In this document: positions 8,265 to 17,479 of the stretch, in pieces
Position numbering within the stretch: position 1 is the stretch's first letter
How the letters are laid out: every line of letters starts with the position of its first letter
Source of the DNA: Marinicella sediminis
Lineage (GTDB): Bacteria > Pseudomonadota > Gammaproteobacteria > Xanthomonadales > Marinicellaceae
NCBI RefSeq assembly: GCF_002000055.1
Contig: NZ_MVBD01000003.1
Location: 248,001 to 312,000 of the forward strand
DNA length: 64,000 nt
Reading direction: 5' to 3'
Notes under the pieces: generated by a model
What the model saw: the letters and a program-made list of their open reading frames with translations, nothing else
Told to the model about the DNA's origin: nothing
Databases searched by the model: none
Translations under genes and position numbers: made by a program

Positions 8265-8870
8265 ATGGCAGCAGGCAGACAGCGAACATTTGATAAACAA
8301 CAGGCCCTTGAACAAGCAATGCGGGTTTTCTGGCAGAAAGGTTTTGTAGGCGCTTCACTGGCTGACTTAACCCAGAGTATGGGCATCAATAAACCCAGTA
8401 TGTATGCCGCCTTTGGAAACAAAGAACAATTGTTTATCCAGGCCACAGAAAACTACATGGCTCATTATGCATCAGGACATGCCCGCTTTTTACAGGCTGA
8501 TGACCAGCCCATGGCATTGCGCCTGAAGAATTTCCTGTTGTCAGCAGTGGCAGCTCAATGCGGCGAACATGGCCCCAAAGGCTGTTACCTGTCAGTCTGT
8601 GTTTCAGAAGCGGCCAGTCTGGATTTTCCAGATCAGGCCCATGCCACCATAGAACAGATGAAAAACATCACAGAAGAATTATTGGTGGGGTTTTTCAGCC
8701 AGGCTCAGCAAAAGGCTGAAATCAGTCAGTCAGCCAATGTCCGGCAACTGGCTGCATACTATGTGACTCTATTGCATGGCACAGCGGCCATGGCCCGGGC
8801 AGGTAAGTCATTGGCTGCACTCGAACAGACCATTGACCTGGCCTTACAACTGATTGATGAAGGTGATTGA
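8265..8870 (+). CDS. TetR/AcrR-family transcriptional repressor
   Basis: A 201-residue protein with an N-terminal TetR helix-turn-helix: G-QRTFDKQQALEQAMRVFWQKGF-GASLADL-QSMGINKPSMYAAFGNKEQLF. The C-terminal ligand domain is all-helical and contains KGCYLSVC. This pattern is close to the YcdC/RutR-like group that controls divergent SDR or oxidoreductase genes. The two palindromes upstream are its probable operators. The DUF4442 gene follows 3 bases later and should be cotranscribed. Confidence 0.93.
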   Translation: MAAGRQRTFDKQQALEQAMRVFWQKGFVGASLADLTQSMGINKPSMYAAFGNKEQLFIQATENYMAHYASGHARFLQADDQPMALRLKNFLLSAVAAQCGEHGPKGCYLSVCVSEAASLDFPDQAHATIEQMKNITEELLVGFFSQAQQKAEISQSANVRQLAAYYVTLLHGTAAMARAGKSLAALEQTIDLALQLIDEGD

Positions 8871-8873
8871 CTC

Positions 8874-9359
8874 ATGGGTATTTTCAAAAAATTTTCGACA
8901 GTCAATCAGGCGGCTAAACTCAAAAAACTACTCAATTGGTATGGGCCTTACCTGGGTGCAGGGATCAAACTTGAATACATTGCTGATGACTGGCGTGAAG
9001 TCAGGGTGGCGATGCACATGAAGTGGTATAACCGCAATGCGGTTGGCACTCATTTTGGTGGATCATTGTATGCGATGATCGATCCGCACTACATGCTGAT
9101 GCTGATGAAGTTACTGGGTAAGGACTATGTGGTATGGGATAAGGCTGCTCACATTGACTTCATCAAACCTGGCACCGGCACTGTCAGGGCCACCATGTTG
9201 ATCACCGATGAACAACTTGAGGAGGTCATAGAACAAACCAGCAGTGGACACAAGTTTCTGCCCAGGTTCATCGCTGAAATTCGTGATGAAACCGGAGAGC
9301 TGGTCGCCAAAGCCACCAAAACCCTGTATGTCAGACGCAGACCCATTCATCATCGATAA
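8874..9359 (+). CDS. DUF4442 / PaaI-like hot-dog thioesterase
   Basis: A 161-residue hot-dog protein. The diagnostic stretch is W-NRNAVGTHFGGSLYAMIDPHYMLMLM, where a GG turn precedes the central helix, followed by VWDKAAHIDFIKPG and the strand ELVAKATKTLYVRR. DUF4442 members are related to acyl-CoA thioesterases, but most lack biochemical proof. It lies in the TetR operon, so its expression may follow the same ligand as the SDR. Confidence 0.87.
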   Translation: MGIFKKFSTVNQAAKLKKLLNWYGPYLGAGIKLEYIADDWREVRVAMHMKWYNRNAVGTHFGGSLYAMIDPHYMLMLMKLLGKDYVVWDKAAHIDFIKPGTGTVRATMLITDEQLEEVIEQTSSGHKFLPRFIAEIRDETGELVAKATKTLYVRRRPIHHR

Positions 9360-9478
9360 CATTCAAAATACCTGAGCCATGTTTAACAAGGACATCAACG
9401 TCTTTGATTTGCTGAATTGATCACAGAAAACAGTCATTTGTGTTGTGATAGAATAATGCAAAAAAATGTGCTCGAAAC

Positions 9479-9856
9479 ATGGACCAATCAACCATCAGTA
9501 TCACCATCAATGGCAAAACCCATCAGCTCAGGCTGGATGATCCTGAGGGCATTAAAAGCTTGCCATGGGAAGACCGCAAACAGCTGATTAAAGTGCTCGA
9601 AGTGATCCATCAGGCTGAGCACGTCAAAAAACCTGACAGCCAAGCCGTGACCCCAATCAGGCCTGACATTAAACCCGACAAACCAGTGGCCAATAAGAAA
9701 ACCGCGACAGCTTCATCACAGGACATTGATGTATTGATGAGTCAGCTGATCATTGAGGACCGTAAAAATCAAACCCCCATTCCTGATCGCTCTGTGGCCA
9801 TCAAATGGATGTTGGCGATTATTCTGGTCATCATTGTGTTGAGTTTGTTGTTCTGA
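9479..9856 (+). CDS. Hypothetical protein with C-terminal membrane anchor
   Basis: A 125-residue protein. Residues 1-50 form a small soluble domain (ISITINGKTHQLRLDD then LPWEDRKQLIKVLEVI). The middle (55-105) is a proline/lysine-rich linker. Residues about 105-124 are a hydrophobic tail with MLAIILVIIVLSLLF at the end, so it is likely tail-anchored with the N-terminus in the cytoplasm. An extended -10 (TGATAGAAT, to 9454) lies 25 bases upstream. The next gene, a membrane-bound winged-helix regulator, follows after 8 bases; a partnership is inferred. I do not recognise the family. Confidence 0.75.
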   Translation: MDQSTISITINGKTHQLRLDDPEGIKSLPWEDRKQLIKVLEVIHQAEHVKKPDSQAVTPIRPDIKPDKPVANKKTATASSQDIDVLMSQLIIEDRKNQTPIPDRSVAIKWMLAIILVIIVLSLLF

Positions 9857-9864
9857 ATAATTCA

Positions 9865-10749
9865 ATGAAGCTACACATTGGCCCTTATTCTGTTGATCCG
9901 ACCAACACCAAAGTGCTTAAAAATGGCAAACCGGTGAAATGGGGTGAAAAGGCCAGCCAATTGTTCATGCTGCTACTCAGAAACTCCCCAACCACCACCA
10001 GTAAAGAAGCCATTTTTGATTATGTCTGGAAAGACCGCGTGGTGACGGAAAATTCATTGTACAAAATCATCAGCAAACTGCGACAGGAATTAGCAGCTGA
10101 TGGCATTGAAGTTGAATCAGTTTTTGGAGAAGGTTATCGTTTAACCAACCTGACAGAGATCTCAGAATCTACTGAGCAGGTCAGTCAGAATAAAGGTGGG
10201 TATGCGATGCATCTGATAGGTGGATCAATCCTTCTGTTGATTACATCTGTCCTGATGTGGTGGTTAATGCATTTGCGTCAACAAGATCATTTGCTGGCTA
10301 AAATGGTCGAGTTGGATCGCACGCTGGCAGTGACCAAGCAGGCTTTTATCAGTCAAATCAACCGCCGGAATGAGCTGGGTGAATTGTTGCAACAGCGGCT
10401 GCCATGGCGGGCAGAGGATTCGTGGGAAAAGCGTTTTTATGGTTATTATGACCAAATGAATGAACAGGAACGGTTTTTGTGCCAGCAAACCCGGGCATAT
10501 TCTGAAGGCCCTTTGCTGGAGCACAATCAGGCTGCATTGGATTTATTGAAAGCCAACCCGGATATGGTGGAGGCTTTGCCACTGGCACCGGATTTGATGA
10601 CCCACCTGACGATTTGGTTGAATAAATACCACCGGGTTTTTGCCGATGCTGAAAAAATGTGCCTGCTCTATGTCGGTGTAGAAGACGGGGCCAGTTATCC
10701 TCAAGGTTTTGATCAACAACTCAAAGATTGGATCATCGAACACCAATAG
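9865..10749 (+). CDS. CadC/ToxR-like membrane-bound transcriptional regulator
   Basis: A 294-residue protein. Residues 1-95 are an OmpR/CadC-type winged helix (LKNGKPVKWGEKASQLFMLLLR, then KEAIFDYVWKDRVVTENSLYKIISKLRQEL and FGEGYRL in the wing). A single membrane helix follows at about 114-136, and residues 140-294 would be periplasmic, beginning with a coiled-coil-like stretch. This matches one-component regulators that read a periplasmic signal and bind DNA from the membrane. The ATG at 9865 fits the domain start but lacks a clear ribosome site, so coupling to the upstream gene is likely. The target is unknown. Confidence 0.87.
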   Translation: MKLHIGPYSVDPTNTKVLKNGKPVKWGEKASQLFMLLLRNSPTTTSKEAIFDYVWKDRVVTENSLYKIISKLRQELAADGIEVESVFGEGYRLTNLTEISESTEQVSQNKGGYAMHLIGGSILLLITSVLMWWLMHLRQQDHLLAKMVELDRTLAVTKQAFISQINRRNELGELLQQRLPWRAEDSWEKRFYGYYDQMNEQERFLCQQTRAYSEGPLLEHNQAALDLLKANPDMVEALPLAPDLMTHLTIWLNKYHRVFADAEKMCLLYVGVEDGASYPQGFDQQLKDWIIEHQ

Positions 10750-10778
10750 CCACAGACCAGAACCATTCGATCTGTGGC
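10749..10778. terminator. Hairpin in the convergent gap between regulator and anchor-J gene
   Basis: GCCACAGA (10749-10756) pairs with TCTGTGGC (10771-10778). It overlaps the stop of the plus-strand regulator and lies 8 bases from the end of the minus-strand gene, so it could serve as a bidirectional terminator. No long T-run follows on either side. Confidence 0.45.
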
Positions 10779-10786
10779 CGTTCCGG

Positions 10787-11536
10787 TCAGTTTCTTTTGG
10801 GGTTAAAAGTAAACAGCAATGCAAACCACATCAGGATCATAACAGCCAGCACCAGGATGCCTGCCAGCCCCAGGCCAGGGACGGGTATCGGGTTATTGCC
10901 GGCTGGAGTAACAGGCCCAATACTCAGGCTGTCGATGCCAATCAGATTGCCATTGAACGGTGCCTGACTGACGTTCTCAACAAAGTAAACCAAAGCCAAC
11001 CGCCCAGCACCATTGACCGGTACATGAAAAGCCGTCCATTGTTGTGGGTAACCGTTGGTCACCAAGTCGGGATTGACGCTGGCCAAAACCTGAAAATCAC
11101 CAAAGTCAGTCCCACTACCCCCATTACCATTGGGTTGGTCAGTGATACAGGGGCCGGTGTTGGTGCTGCCGGTTGGGCTGTGGACCACCATCAGCCGATC
11201 TGCAGCCATAGAGCCGGTTTCGGTGCGGGTGAAAAAATTCAATTGTTCAACAAAGCCAATATCTGGCAGGATCAACCAGTCACACAATACATTGCCTCCG
11301 GTTTGGCCAGCCCCGCCAAGGATGTAGGAATCATCCGGACCGGCTTCTGCAGGAAATACACTGGCAAAGCCCTGATTCCATGATAAGTCGCCAATGAAAT
11401 CAGAGCGGTTATCAAATACCCAGCCCTGTCCGGTCAGTTGATTGATGTTTTCAAATCCTTCCTCGAAGCCACCGGCGATGGCCTGTCCGGCAACGATGGC
11501 CCAAACCAGTAAGCTGTATTTAATATGTTTATTCAT
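10787..11536 (-). CDS. Secreted choice-of-anchor-J-like protein with C-terminal sorting-type tail
   Basis: A 249-residue protein with a signal peptide (cleavage near AIA-GGFEEGFE). The body begins FENI, has GW-FDNRSD, DSYILGG and CDWLI-PDI, typical of choice-of-anchor J surface proteins. The C-terminus is tripartite: PVPGLGLAG, a hydrophobic helix, and basic NPKRN. Such tails are recognised by rhombosortase/exosortase-like systems or simply anchor the protein. The ATG at 11536 has AGGA 8 bases upstream and the signal peptide follows directly. The exact ligand or role is unknown. Confidence 0.8.
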   Translation of the reverse strand: MNKHIKYSLLVWAIVAGQAIAGGFEEGFENINQLTGQGWVFDNRSDFIGDLSWNQGFASVFPAEAGPDDSYILGGAGQTGGNVLCDWLILPDIGFVEQLNFFTRTETGSMAADRLMVVHSPTGSTNTGPCITDQPNGNGGSGTDFGDFQVLASVNPDLVTNGYPQQWTAFHVPVNGAGRLALVYFVENVSQAPFNGNLIGIDSLSIGPVTPAGNNPIPVPGLGLAGILVLAVMILMWFALLFTFNPKRN

Positions 11537-11745
11537 GAGACATTCCTGTGATAATGAAAAGTGCCCCAAGTGTAGGTAAGTGTGCTGGAATCACCGAGTG
11601 AATCATTCTGAAGAATTCTGCCCACTTCTGAATGGCGCTGGATTCAGACAGATAAACATGCTGATCGGGAATCATAAAGCCAGGGTGAAATGCGTGCCCT
11701 GAGTGATGTATATTCAATTCAGGACACGCGCAAGGGCTTGGATGT

Positions 11746-13356
11746 TCAATCAAAATCATCAGCAAAAATCAGGTCAGGCAAAGCAAAAGTCATGACTTGA
11801 ACCGAACCGGTGTCATTTTCGGCATCCGCAGAATCATCACCAGGCATTCCCACCACCAGTTCAGCGCCGTTGCCGAAATCGCCGAGTGTCAATGAGCGAG
11901 TCATTTCATCGCCTAAACTGGCCCCCAGGGTGTGGTAGGTGTTGCCGGAAAGGGTGAGACCACCAGGACCTCCATGGATGACATTAAATGCGCCACGCAA
12001 TGAATTCTCCCGTGGAATTCCAACCACCAGGTCATCATAATCGTCATAATTGATGTTACCGGCCACCAAACTGTCACCAAATTGATCTGCGGCTTCAGCC
12101 AAGCCATTGAGGCTGTTTTGACTGGGCGAGCTTTGGTGGAATATCTGATTGCCGGTGGTGGTCAGACCGCCAGCAGAACCATAGATCACATTGACCGCGC
12201 CGGCATCGTTGATGCCATCGACATTGATGTGTTCATTGGGCACGCCAATGGCCAGGTCTTCAGCGGCATCGCCATCAAAATTGCCGGTGGTCACGGAGGT
12301 GCCAAAACGATCCAATGCTTCAACGGCGCCCTCAATGGAGCCAGCTTGCGACCAGATTTCATCACTGCCGGTGGTGATGCCACCGGATGATCCATAAAAC
12401 ACCTGCACACCTCCGGCATTGTTCAGGCCATTGATGTCTTCGCCAGGGATGCCTACGGCCAGATCATCAAAAGCAGAGCCGTCCCGGAAGCGACCGGCAG
12501 CCAGACTCAGGCCAAATTGATCGTTGGCGTCAGTTGAACCTTCTGCACCAGCTGAATTTTGACTCATGCGCTGACGGTTTTCGCCAGTGATGCCATCTGT
12601 CGGGTGACCAAAGAAAATATCAATCACTCCTCCGTTGGCGATTTGATTGGCATTGCCAAAGTCTTCAAATGGGGTGCCCACCGCCAGGTCATCACAGGCA
12701 TGGCCATTGTCAGCATCACCATCAAAATTACCGCTGGTCATGCTCCAGCCAAATCGGTCACCGTCTTCTATGAAGTCAGAAAACAAGGCTCCCTGACCCG
12801 TGCCCTGCCAGATGAAAGTTGAACCCTGGCCATTGTCTGGGAAGCCAGTTTGAGCGCCATAGAAAATATTGATGGCCCCCACCGCATTGAGTAATTCGCC
12901 GGAGATGGTTACTGATTCATCCGGGGTGCCAACCGCCAGGTCAGTGAAGCCATCACAATTGAAGTCGCCGCTGGCCATCGCATGGCCAAAAAAATCATTG
13001 GCTTCAATGCCATTGAGGGTTTCCAGATTGGATCCTGAATTATCAAAGGTCTGAAACAGGTATTGTTCATCATTGGTCGATAACCCGTTGGCTGAACCAT
13101 AGATCACCAGCACGGTGCCGGTGTTGAGAATCGCACCACCAAAAAAATCATGATTGGGTATCCCGATGGCCAGGTCATCGATGCCGTCACCATTGAAATC
13201 CCCCCTGGCCACAGTTTCTCCAAACCGATCGATGGGTTCATTGGCACCACTGATACCGGCGGTATCAAGGTTCCATTTAACGTTGTCGGTGATCACCGCA
13301 GCTGGAAGGGTGTGGCTCACCAGCACGCACCCACATAACAGTAAAGTCTTGTTCAT
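11746..13356 (-). CDS. Secreted FG-GAP repeat beta-propeller protein
   Basis: A 536-residue protein with a signal peptide (LLLCGCVLVSHTLPAA). It consists of about seven repeats of the form D-FG-SV--GDFDGDG-DDLAVGIP-E, the integrin-alpha-like FG-GAP blade with a calcium loop DxDGDxxxD. Repeats start near residues 45, 105, 180, 260, 325, 390 and 450. The protein ends LPDLIFADDFD, an acidic aromatic tail. FG-GAP propellers act in adhesion or protein-protein contacts outside the cell. GAGGAG precedes the ATG by 6 bases. A Cys at the signal end (LCGC) leaves lipoprotein processing possible but not convincing. Confidence 0.9.
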   Translation of the reverse strand: MNKTLLLCGCVLVSHTLPAAVITDNVKWNLDTAGISGANEPIDRFGETVARGDFNGDGIDDLAIGIPNHDFFGGAILNTGTVLVIYGSANGLSTNDEQYLFQTFDNSGSNLETLNGIEANDFFGHAMASGDFNCDGFTDLAVGTPDESVTISGELLNAVGAINIFYGAQTGFPDNGQGSTFIWQGTGQGALFSDFIEDGDRFGWSMTSGNFDGDADNGHACDDLAVGTPFEDFGNANQIANGGVIDIFFGHPTDGITGENRQRMSQNSAGAEGSTDANDQFGLSLAAGRFRDGSAFDDLAVGIPGEDINGLNNAGGVQVFYGSSGGITTGSDEIWSQAGSIEGAVEALDRFGTSVTTGNFDGDAAEDLAIGVPNEHINVDGINDAGAVNVIYGSAGGLTTTGNQIFHQSSPSQNSLNGLAEAADQFGDSLVAGNINYDDYDDLVVGIPRENSLRGAFNVIHGGPGGLTLSGNTYHTLGASLGDEMTRSLTLGDFGNGAELVVGMPGDDSADAENDTGSVQVMTFALPDLIFADDFD

Positions 13357-13463
13357 ATCGTTCTCCTCTTAACACGAAAAAATCATTGTCCTGTGGGTTA
13401 AGCATCGAAGATTGACTGAATTTGTTTACCGCATAAGCAGTTTGGGAAGTGTGAATCAAGACA

Positions 13464-13497
13464 TTGACCCGGATAACCAGTAAGCTGTCCGGGTCAA
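13464..13497. terminator. Inverted repeat downstream of the S9 peptidase gene
   Basis: TTGACCCGGA (13464-13473) and TCCGGGTCAA (13488-13497) are exact inverted copies with a 14-base loop, 10 bases past the peptidase stop on the minus strand. Probable transcript end. A T-run is absent, so intrinsic termination is not certain. Confidence 0.5.
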
Positions 13498-13507
13498 TTA
13501 AGAGGGT

Positions 13508-15415
13508 TTATTGTTTCAGGTAAGTGTCAAGAAACGCCAGGTATTTGTTCGAAGCGGCGATGCGGTTTTCTTTCTTGCTAAAGCCATGGCCTTCGTCATC
13601 AAATAACAGGTAATCCACGTAAGTACCACCCTGACGGATGGCGTCCACCATTTCGTCACTTTCGATCTTCAGCACCCGTGGGTCGTTAGCGCCCTGAACC
13701 ACCAGTACGGGGCTTTTCACCTGATGACCGAAAAACACCGGAGAAATGTTATACAGGCGTTCTTCGTCGGTTTCCGGATCGCCCAGTTCGTCATACAGCG
13801 ATTTCCTGAAGGCTTCCCAGTAAGGTGGTATGCTTTTCAGGGTTCTTACCCAGTTGGTGACCCCAAAAATATTTACGCCTACTTTGAATTCATCGGTGAA
13901 AGCCATTGCCGCCATGGTCAGATAACCTCCGTAGCTGCCCCCCATGACACCAATTTTTTCATCATCAACCCAATCCAGTGATTGCAGGTATTTTTTGTTG
14001 TAAACCACGTCCTTGAGGTCATGGTCGCCATGTTTTTTATCATCCAGGTGAAAAAAAGTTTTACCATAACCACTGGAGCCCCGGTTATTGATTTTGAAAA
14101 CGGCATAGCCATTGTTGACCAGGTGTTGGGTGAGGGCGGAATAGCCAAAGCGTGACTGGCCTCCAGGTCCGCCATGGATGAAGATCAGAGCGGGCACTGG
14201 TCCGTTGGCCGCTTGTCTGGGCTTATATAAAATACCAGGAATTTCCAAACCATCAAAGCTTTGAAAGCGTCTGACTTCGCCGGCAACCAGGTGTTCTTCC
14301 CGGATCTGTGGGTTGCCATTGTTGGTCAGCCTGATGACTGCATTTGTGCCCAGCTCATAGGTATACAGATTGGATGGGGAAGTGTCTGAATTCAGGTAAA
14401 ATACCATGCGACTGGCATCGTCACTGAAGTTAACTCCGCGTAAATCGCCGGCAGGTAAATCTGGCAGCTCCACGGCATTGCCGTCTGTGGTGTTGGTGAT
14501 GCCTAAAATGGTTTGCGCGTCCTGGTTGATGCCTGTGACACGGTATTGGCCATTCTTTGAAAAGTACATAAAACTGACATCCCAATCGGCCTGGAAACTG
14601 ACCTGGTGGGATTTGGTGTGGATGTCGTAGGCCATGGCCTGATTGAATTCACCCATGGCATTGCTGCCGTATATTAATTGGCGATTATCCGGGGTGAACG
14701 TATATACACTGTGGGCCACATCCCTGGGGTCATTGCCGGCCACCATCATGGGTTTTTTGTCTTCAGAGTGCAAGTCAATCAGAAACAAATCTGAATCGGC
14801 ATTGCTGTTGTTTTTGCTGACCGCCAGCCAGCGGCCATTGGAACTGATGTCTTCCAATTGATGCCCGGAGTCATTTTGATAAACCATTTGGTGACTGTAG
14901 TCAGCGACCTGATACAGGTACACATCAAAGAACTTAGGATCACGTTGGTTATTGAAAACAAAAAAGGATTGATCCCCTTCGTGCCAACCCAACAGTCCTG
15001 CTTTGAGGTTTTCGCCAGGTGTCAGATCAACCACCGTGCCGTCCAGATTTCTGACATACAAATGATCCAATTCATTGCCTCCCTGATCTGCACCATAAAG
15101 AATGCGGTCATCTTTGGGGAACCAGCTATAGGCATTGATTGATTCGGTATCAGAGTGGGTTAACTGCACTTTGGCTGAACCATCCAGGGGGACCCGGTAA
15201 GCATTGAAAATACCGGTTTCATCGCTGCTGACCAGGACAGCTGTCTGATCATGGTTGATTGATGAGCCAAAAACGGTCGTGGTTTTGAAAAAAGCCTCGG
15301 CCGAGTATGTTTGAAAATCGGAGCTGGCTGTGGTTCGGTTGCTGTTTTGCTGGCAGCCAGTCAGCCAAAAGGCCAACAGCAGTAAGCTGAGTATATGTGA
15401 TGGTTTTGGCATCAT
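13508..15415 (-). CDS. S9-family prolyl-oligopeptidase-like lipoprotein peptidase
   Basis: A 635-residue protein. The N-terminus is a lipoprotein signal with the lipobox LTGC (Cys 21), so it is probably membrane-anchored in the periplasm. Residues about 40-370 form a WD40/DPP-like beta-propeller (DETGIFNAYRVPLDG, SWFPKDDRILYG). The C-terminal alpha/beta hydrolase has HGGPGGQSRFGYS, the nucleophile GGSYGGY, an Asp in GANDPRV and the His in EGHGFSKKEN, so the triad is complete. It would cleave short peptides, often near proline. A start at the second ATG (15412) gives better spacing from GAGG. Confidence 0.92.
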   Translation of the reverse strand: MMPKPSHILSLLLLAFWLTGCQQNSNRTTASSDFQTYSAEAFFKTTTVFGSSINHDQTAVLVSSDETGIFNAYRVPLDGSAKVQLTHSDTESINAYSWFPKDDRILYGADQGGNELDHLYVRNLDGTVVDLTPGENLKAGLLGWHEGDQSFFVFNNQRDPKFFDVYLYQVADYSHQMVYQNDSGHQLEDISSNGRWLAVSKNNSNADSDLFLIDLHSEDKKPMMVAGNDPRDVAHSVYTFTPDNRQLIYGSNAMGEFNQAMAYDIHTKSHQVSFQADWDVSFMYFSKNGQYRVTGINQDAQTILGITNTTDGNAVELPDLPAGDLRGVNFSDDASRMVFYLNSDTSPSNLYTYELGTNAVIRLTNNGNPQIREEHLVAGEVRRFQSFDGLEIPGILYKPRQAANGPVPALIFIHGGPGGQSRFGYSALTQHLVNNGYAVFKINNRGSSGYGKTFFHLDDKKHGDHDLKDVVYNKKYLQSLDWVDDEKIGVMGGSYGGYLTMAAMAFTDEFKVGVNIFGVTNWVRTLKSIPPYWEAFRKSLYDELGDPETDEERLYNISPVFFGHQVKSPVLVVQGANDPRVLKIESDEMVDAIRQGGTYVDYLLFDDEGHGFSKKENRIAASNKYLAFLDTYLKQ

Positions 15416-15515
15416 GGATCCTCTTTGTTAATGAGCCAATCATACTGCCTGTGATGCGTTGAATTGTCAATGGCTGCCAGAAAAGGTCAGCAGAATCAGG
15501 TCATCAGAACGGCAG

Positions 15516-16010
15516 TTACCTGAGTTGAATCAGTCTGCCCCGTAGCCAGCGTTTTTTGGCTGTGCCGAGCAACTCTTTGCGATCAGCGGTCAATGGTCGG
15601 AAGGTTTTCAGAATGATGGGTTTTTGGCGACTGCCAAGGATGCCAAAAAACAGGTATTCTTTGTCGTAAACAATGGGGTTGCAGTTGCGTGGCGTGGGCA
15701 TGTCATCGAGCTCAATGTCCAGGGTTTTCGGTACCTGGCCCTGCCAAACATTTTTACTTTCAAGAAAACTGAGTTGCTTATCCTGAAAGCGGGAACCCCG
15801 GCGCAAAGTGGCTGAAAACACAAAATCATATGCACGGTTTTCGAGCATATCGTGATCAGCTTTCAACAAGGCCTGAGAATTTGCCTGAGCGGCCTGAACC
15901 CATTGGCCATTGATCAATTTGGGGGGCGTTTCGGGCTTGGCCATTGGTAAGCAGGCGTGTAAGGGACTGTGTGCCAACAGCAAACAGGTGATCAGTGAAA
16001 TATGTTTCAT
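15516..16010 (-). CDS. Hypothetical secreted protein, coupled to dtd
   Basis: A 164-residue protein with a signal peptide (ISLITCLLLAHSPLHAC). The body has a conserved-looking core FVFSATLRRGSRF, then a tail KKRWLRGRLIQLR. Four cysteines (HACLP early, RNCNP late) suggest possible disulfides. The ATG at 16010 overlaps the dtd stop in an ATGA junction; longer starts would run into dtd. A Cys at the end of the signal allows lipidation, but no good lipobox is present. Family not recognised. Confidence 0.72.
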   Translation of the reverse strand: MKHISLITCLLLAHSPLHACLPMAKPETPPKLINGQWVQAAQANSQALLKADHDMLENRAYDFVFSATLRRGSRFQDKQLSFLESKNVWQGQVPKTLDIELDDMPTPRNCNPIVYDKEYLFFGILGSRQKPIILKTFRPLTADRKELLGTAKKRWLRGRLIQLR

Positions 16011-16447
16011 GAGGCCTCCAGCCAAAAAGTCACTGGACCGTCATTGATCAGGCTGACCTGCATGTCGGCTCCAAAGCGTCCGGTCTGGACATGCAACCCG
16101 GTTTGTTGGGCCTGTTTAACCAGCTCATTGAAGATGTGTTCGCCGTGTTCGGGAGAGGCGCCTTTGGAGAAGCCCGGGCGAGTGCCTTTTCGGGTGTCGG
16201 CCACCAGGGTGAATTGCGAGACCAGCAACAATTCACCTTTGATGTCCAGCAGTGAGCGGTTCATGCGGTCTTCATCATCAGGAAAAATCCGGTAACGAAG
16301 CATTTTACTGAGCAACTTCTCTGTCGTTTGAATGGTGTCTTCCCGCTCCACACCAACCAGTGCGAGGATGCCCTGGCTGATGGCTCCAACGGTCTGGTCA
16401 TTGACTTTGACTTCGGCCTGCTTGACCCTTTGAATCAGAATTTTCAT
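16007..16447 (-). CDS. dtd: D-aminoacyl-tRNA deacylase
   Basis: A 146-residue protein, the usual DTD length. It starts MKILIQRVKQAEV, and has the catalytic SQFTL motif (mid-protein) and the C-terminal GPVT motif followed by FWLEAS, which together form the chiral-proofreading pocket. It removes D-amino acids (and Gly) mis-charged on tRNA in the cytoplasm. The ATG at 16447 matches the family start; 16498 adds an unlikely 17 residues. Coupled to the downstream secreted protein gene. Confidence 0.96.
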   Translation of the reverse strand: MKILIQRVKQAEVKVNDQTVGAISQGILALVGVEREDTIQTTEKLLSKMLRYRIFPDDEDRMNRSLLDIKGELLLVSQFTLVADTRKGTRPGFSKGASPEHGEHIFNELVKQAQQTGLHVQTGRFGADMQVSLINDGPVTFWLEAS

Positions 16448-16542
16448 GTACTTGATGAGGTGTTCAAAAAAGATCCTGTATAACCAACCTGCCATCAAAC
16501 TTCTCTGCTTGATGGTTTGGGTGGTCCCCTGGTTTCTGACTG

Positions 16543-17478
16543 TTATTCATGCAAAAAGTTTTCAACCTGGTGTTGTAATTTCTTCAGATAATCCGCTTGC
16601 ATAGGATCCAGCCAAATGGCATTGGCCTCTTTGCGCAGCCAGGTCAGTTGTCTTTTCGCCAGTTGCCGGGTGGCGGCGATGCCCTTAAAGATAAATGTCT
16701 CAAGATCAGTATCACCTGATAAATGTTCCCAAGCCTGGCGATAGCCAACCGAACGCATGGATGGCAGCTCCTGATGGTTCCTGGAATCGGCCATCAGGGT
16801 GCGCATCTCATCGAGAAAACCAGCTTCCAGCATCGATTCAAAGCGCCGCGCGATGCGTTCATGCAGCACGCTGCGATCTGCCGGTGAGATGATGATTTTC
16901 AGGGTGTCATATTCCAGCGATTGGCCCTGGTCACGGGCATACAGCTCGGTCATGGTTTGACCGCTGAGCAGATACACTTCGTAAGCCCGGTTGATGCGTT
17001 GTGGGTCATTGGCATGAATTCTGGCTGCACTCTGCGGATCGACTTTTTTCAATAAGTCATGGACATGTTGCCAGCCATGCTCGTCGGCCAGCTGTTGTAT
17101 CTTTTGACGAACCTCAGGATTGGCTTCTGGAAGTTGTGACAAGCCATTTTGCAGGGCGTTGTAGTACAACATGGTGCCGCCGGCCAGGATGGGTATCCGT
17201 CCGACGTCATTGCTGGCCTGCATCAGCTTCAGGGCATCGGCACAGAACTGGGAAGCAGAATAAGGCTCCCAGGGTTCGCAAATGTCCACCAGGGCATGCG
17301 GCGCACGCCTGAGGGTTTCGGTATCCGGTTTGGCGGTGCCGATGTCCATGCCTTTGTAGACCAAGGCAGAATCCACCGAAATGATGTCGCCGGCATACAG
17401 TTCATGCAGACAAATCGCGGCATCGGTTTTACCCGCTGCGGTAGGCCCCATCAACATGATGGCTTTGGGTAAAGTCAC
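16543..17478 (-). CDS. miaA: tRNA dimethylallyltransferase
   Basis: A 311-residue protein of standard length. It has the P-loop GPTAAGKT, the DSALVYKGMDIGTAKP substrate region, AGGTMLYYNALQNG, and the C-terminal SVGYRQAW and R-LAKRQLTWLR signatures. It transfers a dimethylallyl group to A37 of tRNAs reading UNN codons. It begins 1 base after the mutL stop, so both share a transcript, the classic mutL-miaA order. No hfq gene follows, unlike enterobacteria. Confidence 0.97.
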   Translation of the reverse strand: MTLPKAIMLMGPTAAGKTDAAICLHELYAGDIISVDSALVYKGMDIGTAKPDTETLRRAPHALVDICEPWEPYSASQFCADALKLMQASNDVGRIPILAGGTMLYYNALQNGLSQLPEANPEVRQKIQQLADEHGWQHVHDLLKKVDPQSAARIHANDPQRINRAYEVYLLSGQTMTELYARDQGQSLEYDTLKIIISPADRSVLHERIARRFESMLEAGFLDEMRTLMADSRNHQELPSMRSVGYRQAWEHLSGDTDLETFIFKGIAATRQLAKRQLTWLRKEANAIWLDPMQADYLKKLQHQVENFLHE

Positions 17479-17479
17479 A

